Assembly: GCA_025357635.1 (NCBI GenBank)
Contig: JANXOV010000012.1
Location: 1-38,544 of the forward strand
Direction of reading: 5' to 3'
DNA from: Pseudomonadota bacterium
GTDB taxonomy: Bacteria; Pseudomonadota; Gammaproteobacteria; Steroidobacterales; Steroidobacteraceae
DNA length: 38,544 nt
The translations under genes were made by a program, and so were the position numbers. Below the pieces are notes generated by a model. It searched no databases and was not told the origin of the DNA. It worked only from the letters and a program-made list of their open reading frames with translations. This document shows, piece by piece, positions 1 to 8,661 of this stretch (position 1 is its first letter; every line of letters starts with the position of its first letter).

Positions 1-803
1 ACCGCGACGGCACGCTGATTGCGCTGGGCGGCGGCGTGGTGGGCGATATCACGGGCTTTGCCGCCGCCTGCTATCAACGCGGCATCGCTTTCGTGCAGTG
101 TCCGAGCACGCTGCTGGCGCAGGTGGATTCCTCAGTCGGTGGCAAGACCGGCGTCAACCACCCGGGTGGCAAGAATCTGATCGGGTCGTTTCATCAGCCC
201 GTGGCGGTCATCGCTGACACCGACACTCTGAAAACGCTGCCTGAACGCGAATTGCAGGCCGGCCTTGCCGAGGTGATCAAGTACGGCTGCGTCTGGGACC
301 CGCTGTTCTTCGATTGGCTGCTGATCAACATGCCCTTGCTGCTGGCGCGCGATGCCGCGGCGCTGGCCTATGCCATCGCCCGTTCCTGTGAAATCAAGGC
401 CAAGGTCGTGGGGCAGGATGAGCGCGAGCAGGGCGTGCGAGCCATTTTGAATTTCGGTCACACCTTCGGTCACGCCATCGAAGCGGCCACGCATTACCGG
501 CAATTCCTGCACGGCGAGGCGGTGGCGTTGGGCATGATCATGGCGGCCGATCTGTCGCGGCGCCTGTCGCTGATCGATGCGGATGCTTTCGCGCGCGTGC
601 GCGATCTGGTCGCGGCAGCCGGCTTACCCACCGAGGCGCCGCGAATCGGCGCCGAGCGAGCGCTGGAACTCATGCGCATGGACAAAAAAGTGCTGGCCGG
701 CAACATCCGGCTCGTGCTGCTGGAAAAACTTGGCCGCGCCGTGGTGCTGGCCACCTATGATCAGGACGCGCTGCTGGCGACGCTGAAGGAGCATGTCGGA
801 TGA
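1..803 (+). CDS. aroB: 3-dehydroquinate synthase, C-terminal part
   Basis: Second enzyme of the shikimate pathway, converting DAHP to 3-dehydroquinate in the cytoplasm with NAD and a divalent metal. The reading frame is open from the first bases of the window, so the N-terminus is missing. The visible part starts in the glycine-rich NAD-binding stretch ([12 protein letters not shown]) and runs through the substrate-binding [12 protein letters not shown] block, the metal-ligand Glu in LAEVIKYG, and the paired His of [11 protein letters not shown]. Its stop overlaps the start of the next gene (ATGA at 800-803), which implies translational coupling with dgt. No internal damage is seen. Identification is secure from these family motifs. 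Confidence 0.97.
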   Translation, partial: RDGTLIALGGGVVGDITGFAAACYQRGIAFVQCPSTLLAQVDSSVGGKTGVNHPGGKNLIGSFHQPVAVIADTDTLKTLPERELQAGLAEVIKYGCVWDPLFFDWLLINMPLLLARDAAALAYAIARSCEIKAKVVGQDEREQGVRAILNFGHTFGHAIEAATHYRQFLHGEAVALGMIMAADLSRRLSLIDADAFARVRDLVAAAGLPTEAPRIGAERALELMRMDKKVLAGNIRLVLLEKLGRAVVLATYDQDALLATLKEHVG

Positions 804-1951
804 GCAACCTGGCCCCTTATGCGGCGAACGACGAGGAATCGCGCGGCCGCCGCTATGCGGAACCAAAGCCCGCCTATCGTTCCGAGTTTCAACGCGACCG
901 TGATCGCATCGTCCACTCCACCGCTTTCCGGCGGCTGGTCTACAAGACTCAGGTGTTCGTCAATCATGAAGGAGACCTGTATCGGACCCGCCTGACCCAT
1001 TCGTTGGAAGTGGCGCAGATCGCGCGCACCATTGCCCGTGCCATGCGCTTGAATGAGGAGCTGTCGGAGGCGATCTGCCTGGCGCACGACGTGGGGCACA
1101 CACCTTTCGGTCATGCCGGGCAGGATGCGCTCAACGAGTGCATGCGCGATCTGGGCGGCTTCGAGCACAACCTGCAGTCCTTGCGCGTGGTCGACGAACT
1201 CGAAGAGCATTACGCGGAATTCGCGGGCCTCAACCTCAGCTTCGAATGCCGCGAGGGCATCCTCAAGCATTGCTCTGTCGCCAATGCGCAAGCGCTGGGG
1301 GCGGTAGGCGAACGTTTCATCAAACGCCAGCAGCCAGGCCTCGAGGCTCAGCTGGCGAACTTCGCCGATGAGATCGCCTACAACAACCACGATGTCGACG
1401 ACGGCATTCGCGCCGGGCTGATCACCGTGGAACAGCTTTACAGCGTGCCGATCTTCGCGCACTTCCACGATCAGGTCCGTGCCTTGTACCCGGACCTGGG
1501 CGGCCGCCGTCTGGTGTACGAAATCGTGCGTCGCATGATCAATCTGCTGGTCACCGACCTCATCAACGCCTCGAAGGCGCGCATCCAGGCTGCCGGCGTC
1601 AAGACCATAGACGACGTGCGGCTGCATGCCACGCCGCTCATCGGTTTCAGTGAGGAGACGCACGCGTTCAACCGACAGCTCAAGGTGTTCCTGCGCGATC
1701 GGGTCTACAAGCACTACAAGGTGCAGCGCATGACCGCCAAGGCGCGGCGGGTGCTGGCGGAGTTGTTCGACGCGTTTTTCAACGACACCGGACTCATGCC
1801 CGACGAGCATCGCACGGTGGCTGAGAGCGGTGAGGCGCGGCAGGGAAAACCGGGCCGCGCACGAGCGGTCGCCGACTATATTGCCGGCATGACCGATCGA
1901 TACGCTATCCTTGAGCACCGACGTCTATTCGATCCGTCAGAGCGAACATGA
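800..1951 (+). CDS. dgt: dGTPase-like HD-domain triphosphohydrolase
   Basis: Deoxyguanosinetriphosphate triphosphohydrolase-like protein (type 2 family), expected to cleave dNTPs to nucleoside and tripolyphosphate. At 383 aa it has normal length for the short family. The HD metal site is visible: His in [13 protein letters not shown], the [12 protein letters not shown] block, and the downstream Asp in [13 protein letters not shown]. It begins on the ATGA overlap with aroB and ends on another ATGA overlap with hemE, so the three genes form a tight operon. The aroB-dgt-hemE order is an inherited core arrangement. Its precise in vivo substrate cannot be read from sequence. Confidence 0.93.
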   Translation: MSNLAPYAANDEESRGRRYAEPKPAYRSEFQRDRDRIVHSTAFRRLVYKTQVFVNHEGDLYRTRLTHSLEVAQIARTIARAMRLNEELSEAICLAHDVGHTPFGHAGQDALNECMRDLGGFEHNLQSLRVVDELEEHYAEFAGLNLSFECREGILKHCSVANAQALGAVGERFIKRQQPGLEAQLANFADEIAYNNHDVDDGIRAGLITVEQLYSVPIFAHFHDQVRALYPDLGGRRLVYEIVRRMINLLVTDLINASKARIQAAGVKTIDDVRLHATPLIGFSEETHAFNRQLKVFLRDRVYKHYKVQRMTAKARRVLAELFDAFFNDTGLMPDEHRTVAESGEARQGKPGRARAVADYIAGMTDRYAILEHRRLFDPSERT

Positions 1952-3012
1952 GCCAGCCACTAGCCAATGATCTGTTTTTGCGCGCCCTGCTGCGCCAGCC
2001 CACGCCGCGCCGTCCCATCTGGGTCATGCGCCAGGCGGGGCGCTATCTGCCCGAGTATCGCGCAACCCGCAAAAAGGCCGGGAATTTCCTGTCATTGTGC
2101 ATGACGCCGGACTACGCCTGCGAAGTCACGATGCAGCCCATCGACCGCTACAAGCTCGATGCGGCCATTCTGTTTTCCGACATCCTGACCATTCCGCACG
2201 CCATGAATCTGGGGTTGGAATTCGAAACCGGTGAGGGCCCGACCTTCGCGCGCCCGATTCGCACGCCGGCGGACATCGACAAACTCGGCGTGCCGGATCC
2301 GAACCGCGAATTGAAATATGTCACCGACGCAGTGTCGCTGATCCGCCGCACCATCAACGGCAGGATCCCGCTGATCGGCTTCGCGGGGAGTCCCTGGACC
2401 GTGGGCACGTACATGGTGGAGGGCGGCGGCAGCAAAACCTTCGGACTGGTCAAACGCATGATGTACGAGTCGCCGCGGGAACTGCATCGACTGATGGACA
2501 TTCTTACCCGCGCCACGCTTTTGTACCTGAACGCGCAGATCGCCGCAGGCGCACAGGCCGTGATGGTGTTCGACACCTGGGGCGGCATCCTGACGCCGGC
2601 GCAGTACGAGGAGTTCTCGCTGCGTTACATGGCGCGGATCATCGAAGGCCTTACCCGCGAGGCCGATGGCCGGCGCGTGCCCAACATCGTGTTCACGAAG
2701 GGCGGCGGCGCGTGGCTGTCCAAGATCGCGGGCATCGGCTGCGATGCGGCGGGCGTGGACTGGTGCACCGACCTCAGCACGGCGCGCAAGGCCGTCGACG
2801 GCAGGGTTGCGCTACAGGGAAATCTGGATCCTGCCGCGTTGTTCGCGCCACCCGATGTGCTGCGGGCCGAGGCGCTGCGCGTGTTGGAAAGCTACGGCGC
2901 AGGTCCCGGGCATGTGTTCAATCTGGGTCACGGCATCACGCCGGAAGTCAACCCGGAGCAGGTCAGTGTGTTGATCGAGGCCGTACACGGGTACAGCGTT
3001 CGCAGCGCCTGA
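1948..3012 (+). CDS. hemE: uroporphyrinogen decarboxylase
   Basis: Converts uroporphyrinogen III to coproporphyrinogen III by four decarboxylations, in the cytoplasmic haem pathway. It is 354 aa, the usual length. The N-terminal signature [12 protein letters not shown] and the catalytic-Asp block [17 protein letters not shown] are both present, as is the C-terminal [14 protein letters not shown] block. The start overlaps the dgt stop (ATGA, 1948-1951). It is the last gene of the rightward operon: the next gene is convergent, with only 14 bp between stop codons. No obvious terminator hairpin was found in that gap. Confidence 0.97.
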   Translation: MSQPLANDLFLRALLRQPTPRRPIWVMRQAGRYLPEYRATRKKAGNFLSLCMTPDYACEVTMQPIDRYKLDAAILFSDILTIPHAMNLGLEFETGEGPTFARPIRTPADIDKLGVPDPNRELKYVTDAVSLIRRTINGRIPLIGFAGSPWTVGTYMVEGGGSKTFGLVKRMMYESPRELHRLMDILTRATLLYLNAQIAAGAQAVMVFDTWGGILTPAQYEEFSLRYMARIIEGLTREADGRRVPNIVFTKGGGAWLSKIAGIGCDAAGVDWCTDLSTARKAVDGRVALQGNLDPAALFAPPDVLRAEALRVLESYGAGPGHVFNLGHGITPEVNPEQVSVLIEAVHGYSVRSA

Positions 3013-3026
3013 TACTCGCCGCGCTG

Positions 3027-4166
3027 TTACGCAGCACGCTGAGTCAGCCAGTCGCGCATGACCCCCAGACCAGCGGCCATGGCCGCTCGTCCAAACCCGA
3101 TACGGAACCGGTCCGCAGGTACGGGTCCAAGTTCCGAACGGTAGACGCTCGATGGCAGAAGCAGAACGCCGGCCTCCTCCACCAATTGGCGCGTGAAGTT
3201 CTCAACTCCTTCAGCTCCTTTGTAGCGGACGAATGCCACGCAGGATCCATCGGGCTCCCGCCAGTCAAACAGATGCGGAAACTCGGCGAAGAACGCGTTG
3301 AGCGCCCCAATGTTGCTTCGAACAATGCCGCGGTTGCGACTAAGAATGAGCGCGCTGGCCTTGAGCGCGATCTCGGCCAGCACCTCAGACGGGGCAGAAT
3401 TGCAGATCGACAGGAAGTGCTTGTATCGCTCGAATTGCAACAGCATTGCCTGGTCCCGGCACGCCAGCCACCCCACACGCAAGCCCGGCAGGCCGTAGGA
3501 TTTGGACATGACGTTCAGTGAAATTCCCCGTTCGTAGCTATCGACGACCTGCGGCAGCCGCAGCTCCGGCGACCGCTCGATCAATCGATAGACCTCGTCA
3601 TTGAACAGCCAGATGCCGCGAGAGCGGCACAGCTGCACCAACTGGGCAAATGCCGCGTGCGAGGCAATCGCACCCGTCGGGTTGTTTGGAAAGTTGATGG
3701 AGATCAGTTTCGTATTCGGGCGCAGCGCGGCCTTGATCTTGTCGACGTCCAGCGACCACCCGTTGTTCTCATCGAGTGGAACGCCGCTGACAGCGCAGAT
3801 CGCCAATGGGAGGGTTTCGGCGGCCTGGTAGTTCGGCGTATTGACGATGCAGTGATCGTCTTTTGTCAACAGCACGCGCATTGCGACGTAGATGGCTTCC
3901 TCGGCGCCGGCGAAACACAGAATGTCTTTGGCGGCTACCGAGTCATAGGTACCCGCAATGGCTTCGCGCAAGCTTGGCGCACCGAAGGTCTGCGTGTAGC
4001 CCAGATGCAGCCCCTCAAACCGCTCGCGATCAGCCGGTGAGGCGAACGCCAATAGCTCCCTCAGGCTCAGGCTTTGCGCATCGGATGCAGCGAGGTGATA
4101 CTTGGCCGCGAATTCCCACTTTGAAAAGAAGACTTCGAGGTCGAAGTCACGCTTTGGTTTTGACAT
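3027..4166 (-). CDS. PLP-dependent aminotransferase, class I/II
   Basis: Fold-type I aminotransferase of 379 aa acting on an unknown amino donor. Visible hallmarks are the NFPNNPTG block (about residues 158-165), Asp190 in FNDEVYR, which pairs with the PLP pyridine nitrogen, the PLP lysine K222 in VMSKSYGLPGLRVGW, and a C-terminal Arg in FRIGFGR for substrate carboxylate binding. The open frame extends 22 codons upstream, but the ATG at 4166 is preferred because AAGGGA lies just upstream and the protein sequence becomes family-like there. It resembles the enzyme group that includes capreomycidine-synthase-like and aspartate-aminotransferase-like proteins. No biosynthetic partners are nearby, so the substrate is open. 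Confidence 0.88.
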   Translation of the reverse strand: MSKPKRDFDLEVFFSKWEFAAKYHLAASDAQSLSLRELLAFASPADRERFEGLHLGYTQTFGAPSLREAIAGTYDSVAAKDILCFAGAEEAIYVAMRVLLTKDDHCIVNTPNYQAAETLPLAICAVSGVPLDENNGWSLDVDKIKAALRPNTKLISINFPNNPTGAIASHAAFAQLVQLCRSRGIWLFNDEVYRLIERSPELRLPQVVDSYERGISLNVMSKSYGLPGLRVGWLACRDQAMLLQFERYKHFLSICNSAPSEVLAEIALKASALILSRNRGIVRSNIGALNAFFAEFPHLFDWREPDGSCVAFVRYKGAEGVENFTRQLVEEAGVLLLPSSVYRSELGPVPADRFRIGFGRAAMAAGLGVMRDWLTQRAA

Positions 4167-4241
4167 GACGATTTCCCTTACGCATTGCTGACGACTACCG
4201 CGCTTGCCATTCTCGCGTAAGCGACCGGTCAAGAGCGTACC

Positions 4242-4658
4242 TTAGGTTCCCAGCACCGTTAAGCCATGCGCTTGCGCCGCCAATCCGAGCGCTCCGTCAT
4301 GAGTTGCCATGATCGGATCAATACCCATCGCATCCTTCCAGAGCAGTGCTGACGCAAGATGAATCGCATCGAGGGTTCCCAGCTCCGTCGGCATCGGTTG
4401 CGCGGCGCGGTCGAGGATGATCGAGTCGATTTCGATCAACTCCAGCGAGTTGATGAGGTTGAGAATCGTAGCGCGGCGCCTAGCGATTTCCGTATCCGAA
4501 AGTCCGGCGCGGATTCGCAACCGATCCAAGGCGCGCAGACTCTCGGTAGCAATCAGCGCGCTGGATACTCCACGATCGATCTGTCGCCACTCCGGCAATG
4601 AGTTCGACTGTCCAAGAGCCAGGCGCAGCAGTACCGATGAGTCGACATAGGCGATCAT
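4242..4658 (-). CDS. PIN-domain toxin, VapC-like
   Basis: Toxin of a type II toxin-antitoxin pair, 138 aa. PIN-domain toxins are metal-dependent RNases. The acidic residues expected for the active site can be seen: Asp6 in YVDSSVLLR, Glu39 in IATESLRALDR, Asp97 in GTLDAIHLA, and Asp121 in ATHDGAL. The start codon overlaps the antitoxin stop (ATGA), as is normal for coupled pairs in which the antitoxin is made first. All catalytic residues are present, so the toxin looks intact. The RNA target cannot be inferred. Confidence 0.9.
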   Translation of the reverse strand: MIAYVDSSVLLRLALGQSNSLPEWRQIDRGVSSALIATESLRALDRLRIRAGLSDTEIARRRATILNLINSLELIEIDSIILDRAAQPMPTELGTLDAIHLASALLWKDAMGIDPIMATHDGALGLAAQAHGLTVLGT

Positions 4659-4915
4659 CTGTGGCTCTGCCTCTCCTCCAGCAACAATTGGACGACGTCG
4701 ATCTTTTGGGTAATCAACTTTGGCAGCAGAACCTTGTTTGGCTTCGGTGAATCGGTGGCCGGCTTTCGTATCCGCAAGCCGGCCCGCTCGCGCATCGGGA
4801 CTATCTGCGCAACAGCTCGATTGCGGTCCAGGACTGCGATTGACTCACCACCCTGCACGATACGGAGAAATTCGCTCAGCCGCGACTTGAGTTCAGCGAT
4901 GCCCACTTGTTTCAT
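4655..4915 (-). CDS. Phd/YefM-family antitoxin
   Basis: Antitoxin partner of the VapC-like toxin, 86 aa. The N-terminus (MKQVGIAELKSRLSEFLR) is the Phd/YefM DNA-binding fold pattern, followed by a GGESIAVLDRNRAVAQIVP strand block. The C-terminal third is basic and probably disordered until it wraps the toxin. The open frame continues upstream to 4957, but ATG at 4915 fits the family start and leaves the palindrome at 4921-4944 outside the coding region as an operator. An alternative ATG lies two codons upstream, at 4921. Autorepression by the antitoxin or the complex is expected from the family. Confidence 0.88.
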   Translation of the reverse strand: MKQVGIAELKSRLSEFLRIVQGGESIAVLDRNRAVAQIVPMRERAGLRIRKPATDSPKPNKVLLPKLITQKIDVVQLLLEERQSHR

Positions 4916-4944
4916 GACCATATATGACCATAAATGGTCATATA
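4915..4944. promoter_or_regulatory. toxin-antitoxin operator with three TGACCAT half-sites
   Basis: A perfect 11 bp inverted repeat (TATATGACCAT, 2 bp centre, ATGGTCATATA) spans 4921-4944. A third TGACCAT copy in direct orientation lies at 4915-4921, overlapping the antitoxin start codon. This is the expected position and form for autoregulation of a Phd-type antitoxin operon. The repeat is seen directly; its binding function is inferred. Confidence 0.75.
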
Positions 4945-4963
4945 ATGCAATGTGCATCCGGCT

Positions 4964-5146
4964 TCATTGCACGCAGCACACCCCGCACTGGCTTGGTACT
5001 TTGCGCCCTGCGCTCATGCTCATCACGAAGTCGAACACTCCGATGGCGTTGCACAGCACGGCAATTGCGCCGACCAGCCAAACATGCCAGGGTGTTTTCA
5101 TGAGCGCATCTGTCATCGCACTCACGACACCATGGTGTCGCGCCAC
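4964..5146 (-). pseudogene. remnant of a small integral membrane protein gene
   Basis: A 60-codon leftward frame whose central part (MKTPWHVWLVGAIAVLCNAIG, then VFDFVMSM) looks like the first transmembrane helix of a common family of about 150 aa four-helix membrane proteins with W/N/FD residues after the first helix. After SMS the frame gives an unrelated Cys-rich tail and stops. In the +1-shifted frame the sequence continues as AQGAKYQASAG, which fits such a family better, so a one-base frameshift is likely. The rest of the gene is missing, and the toxin-antitoxin operator begins 20 bp beyond the stop. The assignment rests on remembered family style, so confidence is limited. Confidence 0.42.
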
Positions 5147-5185
5147 CGCATTCGATAGCCTGTGCAGGGTAATCAGGAGCCGTTG

Positions 5186-6394
5186 ATGGCGTCGAGCATC
5201 TCGTTTCAGGAAGCGGTCACGCTTGCGAAGTCAGGCGACGCCGACGCTCAGTATGCATTGAGTTCTTTATTGCACCAGCGCGGGCAATTCGATGAGAGTG
5301 TGCATTGGCTGCGTCTGGCGGCGGCGCAAAAGCTGATTCCGGCACAGATGACGCTCGCCATTTTTCTGATGGATGGGCGTTACTGTCCTCGCAATCGGCA
5401 ACACGCCATTGAATTGCTGCAACCGTTGGCAGCCACCCAGATTCAGGCCAACCTTCTGCTCAGCGAACTGCAGGGCCTTGTTGCGCTGGGAGCCACCGAT
5501 CGTGAAGCCGGCCTGCGCTATCTGTTAGCCGCAGCGCGCATGGGGGATGCGGGTGCGCTGCGCCAACTGGCGCTACTTTGCCTCTGCCATCGGCATTGGG
5601 AACTGGTACGCCCGTTGCTGGATGCAGCGGCGCGACGTGGCGATGCCGCCGCCGCGCAAGCCCTGGCCAACTGCCGTGTCGAGGGGATCATCGGCGTGCC
5701 CGAACCGGCGGGATCGAACATCGACTGGCTGCTGCTGGAGCGGGCGCTGCCACATCTTGCCGCTGACATGCCGCTTCCGGCTGGCGAAATCCTGCACGAA
5801 GCGCCGCTGATTCGAAGGCTGCCCGGCGTGGTTCATCCGCTGGTGCTGGATGCGGTGATAAATCTGGCCGCCCCGCTGGTGCAGCGCTCGCAGATCGTCG
5901 ATGCACGCACCGGTGAAGTGCGCGCCGACCCGATGCGTAATAGTTCGCATGTCACGCTCGGTCCGCGTCAGCACGATCATGTGCTCGAAGCAATCGAACG
6001 CTGCATCAGCCGCGTCTCCGGGATGCCCGTGCTGAATGGGGAATTCATGCAGATCCTGCGCTATCGGGTGGGTGAAGAGTTCCGGCCGCACGTGGACTAC
6101 TTCAATGAAAGCGGAGCCGGTGCCTATCAATCGCTTGCAGACGGCGGGCAGCGTGCGCAAACCGTGCTGATGTATCTGAATGCCGATTACCAAGGCGGCA
6201 GCACCAGTTTTCCTGAACTGCAGCTGAGCATCAAAGGCGGCCGCGGGGACATGCTGCATTTTCATAATCTGGGTGCGGACGGACTGGGCCACACAGACAG
6301 CCTGCATGCCGGCATGCCGGTTATCTCAGGTGAAAAGTGGTTGCTCTCGCAGTGGATACGCAGTGAACGCTATCCCGCCCGCGTGACCTGGTAG
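5186..6394 (+). CDS. Sel1-like repeat protein fused to a prolyl 4-hydroxylase domain
   Basis: A 402 aa two-part protein. Residues about 1-165 are helical Sel1/TPR-like repeats (GDADAQYALSSLLHQRG, then RQHAIELLQPLA, GDAGALRQLALL, RRGDAAAAQALAN). Residues about 215-392 form a 2-oxoglutarate/Fe(II) dioxygenase domain of the prolyl 4-hydroxylase alpha type. The iron ligands are H302 and D304 in FRPHVDYF and H374 in SLHAGMPVISG. K384, in GEKWLLSQWIR, would bind 2-oxoglutarate. An upstream in-frame GTG exists at 5162, but ATG at 5186 has AGGAG six bases before it. No signal peptide is seen, so action in the cytoplasm on a protein substrate is likely. The substrate is unknown. Confidence 0.88.
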   Translation: MASSISFQEAVTLAKSGDADAQYALSSLLHQRGQFDESVHWLRLAAAQKLIPAQMTLAIFLMDGRYCPRNRQHAIELLQPLAATQIQANLLLSELQGLVALGATDREAGLRYLLAAARMGDAGALRQLALLCLCHRHWELVRPLLDAAARRGDAAAAQALANCRVEGIIGVPEPAGSNIDWLLLERALPHLAADMPLPAGEILHEAPLIRRLPGVVHPLVLDAVINLAAPLVQRSQIVDARTGEVRADPMRNSSHVTLGPRQHDHVLEAIERCISRVSGMPVLNGEFMQILRYRVGEEFRPHVDYFNESGAGAYQSLADGGQRAQTVLMYLNADYQGGSTSFPELQLSIKGGRGDMLHFHNLGADGLGHTDSLHAGMPVISGEKWLLSQWIRSERYPARVTW

Positions 6395-6467
6395 TTGACT
6401 GACCGCGGGACCGACGCGATTGCTGCATGCCCGGCCGTGCAGCGAGGGCGCAAGACAAGATCGCATG

Positions 6468-8147
6468 CTAACGCTTCGACTGCGCCAGCAACTCGTCCCG
6501 CAACGAACGTCGCAGAATCTTTCCCACATTGGTCTTGGGCAGCTCGCTTCGAAAATAAACGTGCTTGGGCACCTTGTAGTTGGTGAGTTGAATGCGGCAA
6601 TGCTCGATCACACTTTCCGCCGTCAGGTTCGGATCTTTGCGGACCACGAATAGCGCCACCACTTCGCCGGCGCGTTCGTCAGGCTGCGAAACCGCCGCCG
6701 CCTCGAGTATGCCGGGGTGCTCCACCGCCACACTTTCCACTTCGTTCGGATAGACGTTGAAGCCGGACACGATGATCATGTCCTTCTTGCGGTCTTCGAT
6801 GTAGAAAAACCCCTGCGCGTCCATGCGGCCGATGTCACCGGTGCGCAGCCACTCGCCCATCTTCACCTGGGCGGTTTCGTCGGGCCGGTTCCAATAGCCG
6901 CGCATCACCTGCGGGCCGCGTACGCACAATTCCCCTACCTGGTTGATGCCCAGCTCATTGCCCGCATCGTCGGCCACCGCGATGTCGGTGGAGGGGAGCG
7001 GCACGCCGATGCTGCCGTTGAAGTCCAGCCCCGGTGGGTTGGCGGAAACAACCGGTGACGTTTCGGTCAGCCCCCAGCCCTGTGTCAGAACGCAGCCGGT
7101 GACCTTTTTCCAGTGAGCGGCGACGGTGCCTTGCACCGCCATGCCGCCGCCCAGGCTCATGCGCAGTGCACTGAAGTCCAAGGATTCGAAGCCCGGCGTG
7201 TGCAGCAGCGCGTTGTAGAGGGTGTTGACGCCGCTGATGAAGTGGAATTTGTACTTGCGCAGCTCGGCGACGAAGCCGGGGAAATCCCGTGGATTGGTGA
7301 TGAGCAGATTGCGGCCGCCCAGATGCGCGAACAGCAAGGCGTTAACCGTCAGGGAGAATATGTGGTATAGCGGCAGGGCCGTTACGACGACGGGCGGATC
7401 GCCGCGGTCGGCATCGCCGGCCAGTATCGCGCCGGCCTGCAGTACGTTCACCACCATGTTGCGATGAGTCAGGATGGCGCCTTTGGACACGCCGGTGGTG
7501 CCGCCGGTGTATTGCAGGAAGGCGATGTCCTCGGGGCCCACGGTTGGTGGCGCCCACTGCAAGCCCAGGCCGGTGGACAATGCGTCCTTGAAGCGGATGG
7601 CCTGGGGAATGCTCCACGGCGCAACTTGCTTGCGCACATGCCGCAGAACTGTGTTGACGATGAGGCCGCGCGGGAAGCCAAGCAGATCGCCCACGCCCGT
7701 CACCAGCACGTGTTTGACCCCGGTTTGCGGCAGTACCTTCTCCAGTACATGTGCAAAGTTTTCGAGAATCACGATGACTTTCGCGCCCGAATCGGTGAGC
7801 TGATGCGCAAGCTCCGTGGCGGTATAAAGCGGATTCGTGTTGACGATCACCAGGCCGGCGCGCAGCGCACCAAACAGGGCCACCGGATATTGCAATACAT
7901 TCGGCATCATCAACGCGATGCGGTCGCCCGGGACGAGGCCCGCCTTGTTTTGCAGCCACGCGGCGAAGGCGCGCGACAGTTCTTCCAGCTGAGCGTAGCT
8001 CAAGGTGGCGTTCATGTTGGTGAACGCGGGCGCGCCGGCATGTTTGCGGCAGGCGGATTCGAACAGTTCCTTGAGGGACGGGAACAGGTTCGGATCGACC
8101 TCGCTCGGTACGCCGGCCGGATAGTGTTTCAACCAGATTCGATCCAC
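6468..8147 (-). CDS. fadD: long-chain fatty acid-CoA ligase
   Basis: AMP-forming acyl-CoA synthetase of 559 aa, activating long-chain fatty acids for beta-oxidation at the inner membrane. Visible motifs are the ATP-binding loop YTGGTTGVSKGAILTHRN, the GWGLTETSP block, the adenylate-binding WLRTGDIG, and the C-terminal catalytic Lys in TNVGKILRR. The frame extends to an ATG at 8171, but the family N-terminus (DRIWLKHYPAGVPSEVD) and a perfect AGGAGG (complement of 8154-8159) place the start at GTG 8147. No other beta-oxidation genes lie beside it. A different acyl chain preference is possible, so the symbol is a best fit. Confidence 0.9.
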   Translation of the reverse strand: MDRIWLKHYPAGVPSEVDPNLFPSLKELFESACRKHAGAPAFTNMNATLSYAQLEELSRAFAAWLQNKAGLVPGDRIALMMPNVLQYPVALFGALRAGLVIVNTNPLYTATELAHQLTDSGAKVIVILENFAHVLEKVLPQTGVKHVLVTGVGDLLGFPRGLIVNTVLRHVRKQVAPWSIPQAIRFKDALSTGLGLQWAPPTVGPEDIAFLQYTGGTTGVSKGAILTHRNMVVNVLQAGAILAGDADRGDPPVVVTALPLYHIFSLTVNALLFAHLGGRNLLITNPRDFPGFVAELRKYKFHFISGVNTLYNALLHTPGFESLDFSALRMSLGGGMAVQGTVAAHWKKVTGCVLTQGWGLTETSPVVSANPPGLDFNGSIGVPLPSTDIAVADDAGNELGINQVGELCVRGPQVMRGYWNRPDETAQVKMGEWLRTGDIGRMDAQGFFYIEDRKKDMIIVSGFNVYPNEVESVAVEHPGILEAAAVSQPDERAGEVVALFVVRKDPNLTAESVIEHCRIQLTNYKVPKHVYFRSELPKTNVGKILRRSLRDELLAQSKR

Positions 8148-8232
8148 GCAAAACCTCCTGATGCTTCCCATCGCGTGTATAGCATACTAGCCGCATGAAG
8201 ACCCCCCTATGCCGGCTCCTGACGCATTTGGC

Positions 8233-8622
8233 ATGATGATCGCGCGCAAACTGCAGGTGTTGCTTCTGCTGTCGGCGGCCTGCCTGTCAGGCTGCGTGAT
8301 GGGCTATGGCCGCTGTCTGTTCACGGACCCCGTCAAGACGTCGCTCAGCGGACGCGTGCATTTCCGCGAGTTTCGCGACGACAACACCCTGGACCGTGCG
8401 CCCATCCTCACGCTGGACCGTACCGAGTACATTTACGCGCCCTCATTGGGCAAGCAATGCCGGTCGGTGCTGGAGGTACAGCTCATGCCGCTGACGGATC
8501 TGCCCGACAACATCGCCGATGGCGCGCATGTGAGAGTGGAAGGATCCATCGTCCTGGCCAATCAGCGCGGCCAGCACACCGCCTTCGTGATCAACGTGGC
8601 GACGGTGCAGCTGGTGAAGTGA
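8233..8622 (+). CDS. small lipoprotein of unknown function
   Basis: A 129 aa secreted protein. The N-terminus MMIARKLQVLLLLSAACLSGC is a lipoprotein signal peptide with an LSGC lipobox. The mature part holds an SGRVHFREF strand, an APILTLDRTEYIY strand, and a C-terminal GAHVRVEGSIVLANQRGQHT stretch. Together these suggest a small beta-barrel of OB-fold type, somewhat like DUF4431 proteins, but that is a weak guess. An ATG at 8209 is also in frame, but it would put eight polar residues before the signal peptide. Neither start has a strong ribosome site. The next lipoprotein gene follows after 39 bp, so the two may be co-transcribed. Confidence 0.75.
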   Translation: MMIARKLQVLLLLSAACLSGCVMGYGRCLFTDPVKTSLSGRVHFREFRDDNTLDRAPILTLDRTEYIYAPSLGKQCRSVLEVQLMPLTDLPDNIADGAHVRVEGSIVLANQRGQHTAFVINVATVQLVK

Positions 8623-8661
8623 CCGACGGTACGAATCGCCGAGTTTCCGGGACGTTTTGCA

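Noticed and set aside
2712-3521. Long rightward open frame of 269 codons across the hemE end and the aminotransferase.
   Set aside because: It lies out of frame over two well-identified genes and has no family-like sequence; it is a by-product of GC-rich codon bias.
4952-5158. Rightward His/Cys-rich frame over the membrane-protein remnant.
   Set aside because: It is explained as the complement of the remnant's hydrophobic codons; no zinc-finger spacing is kept.
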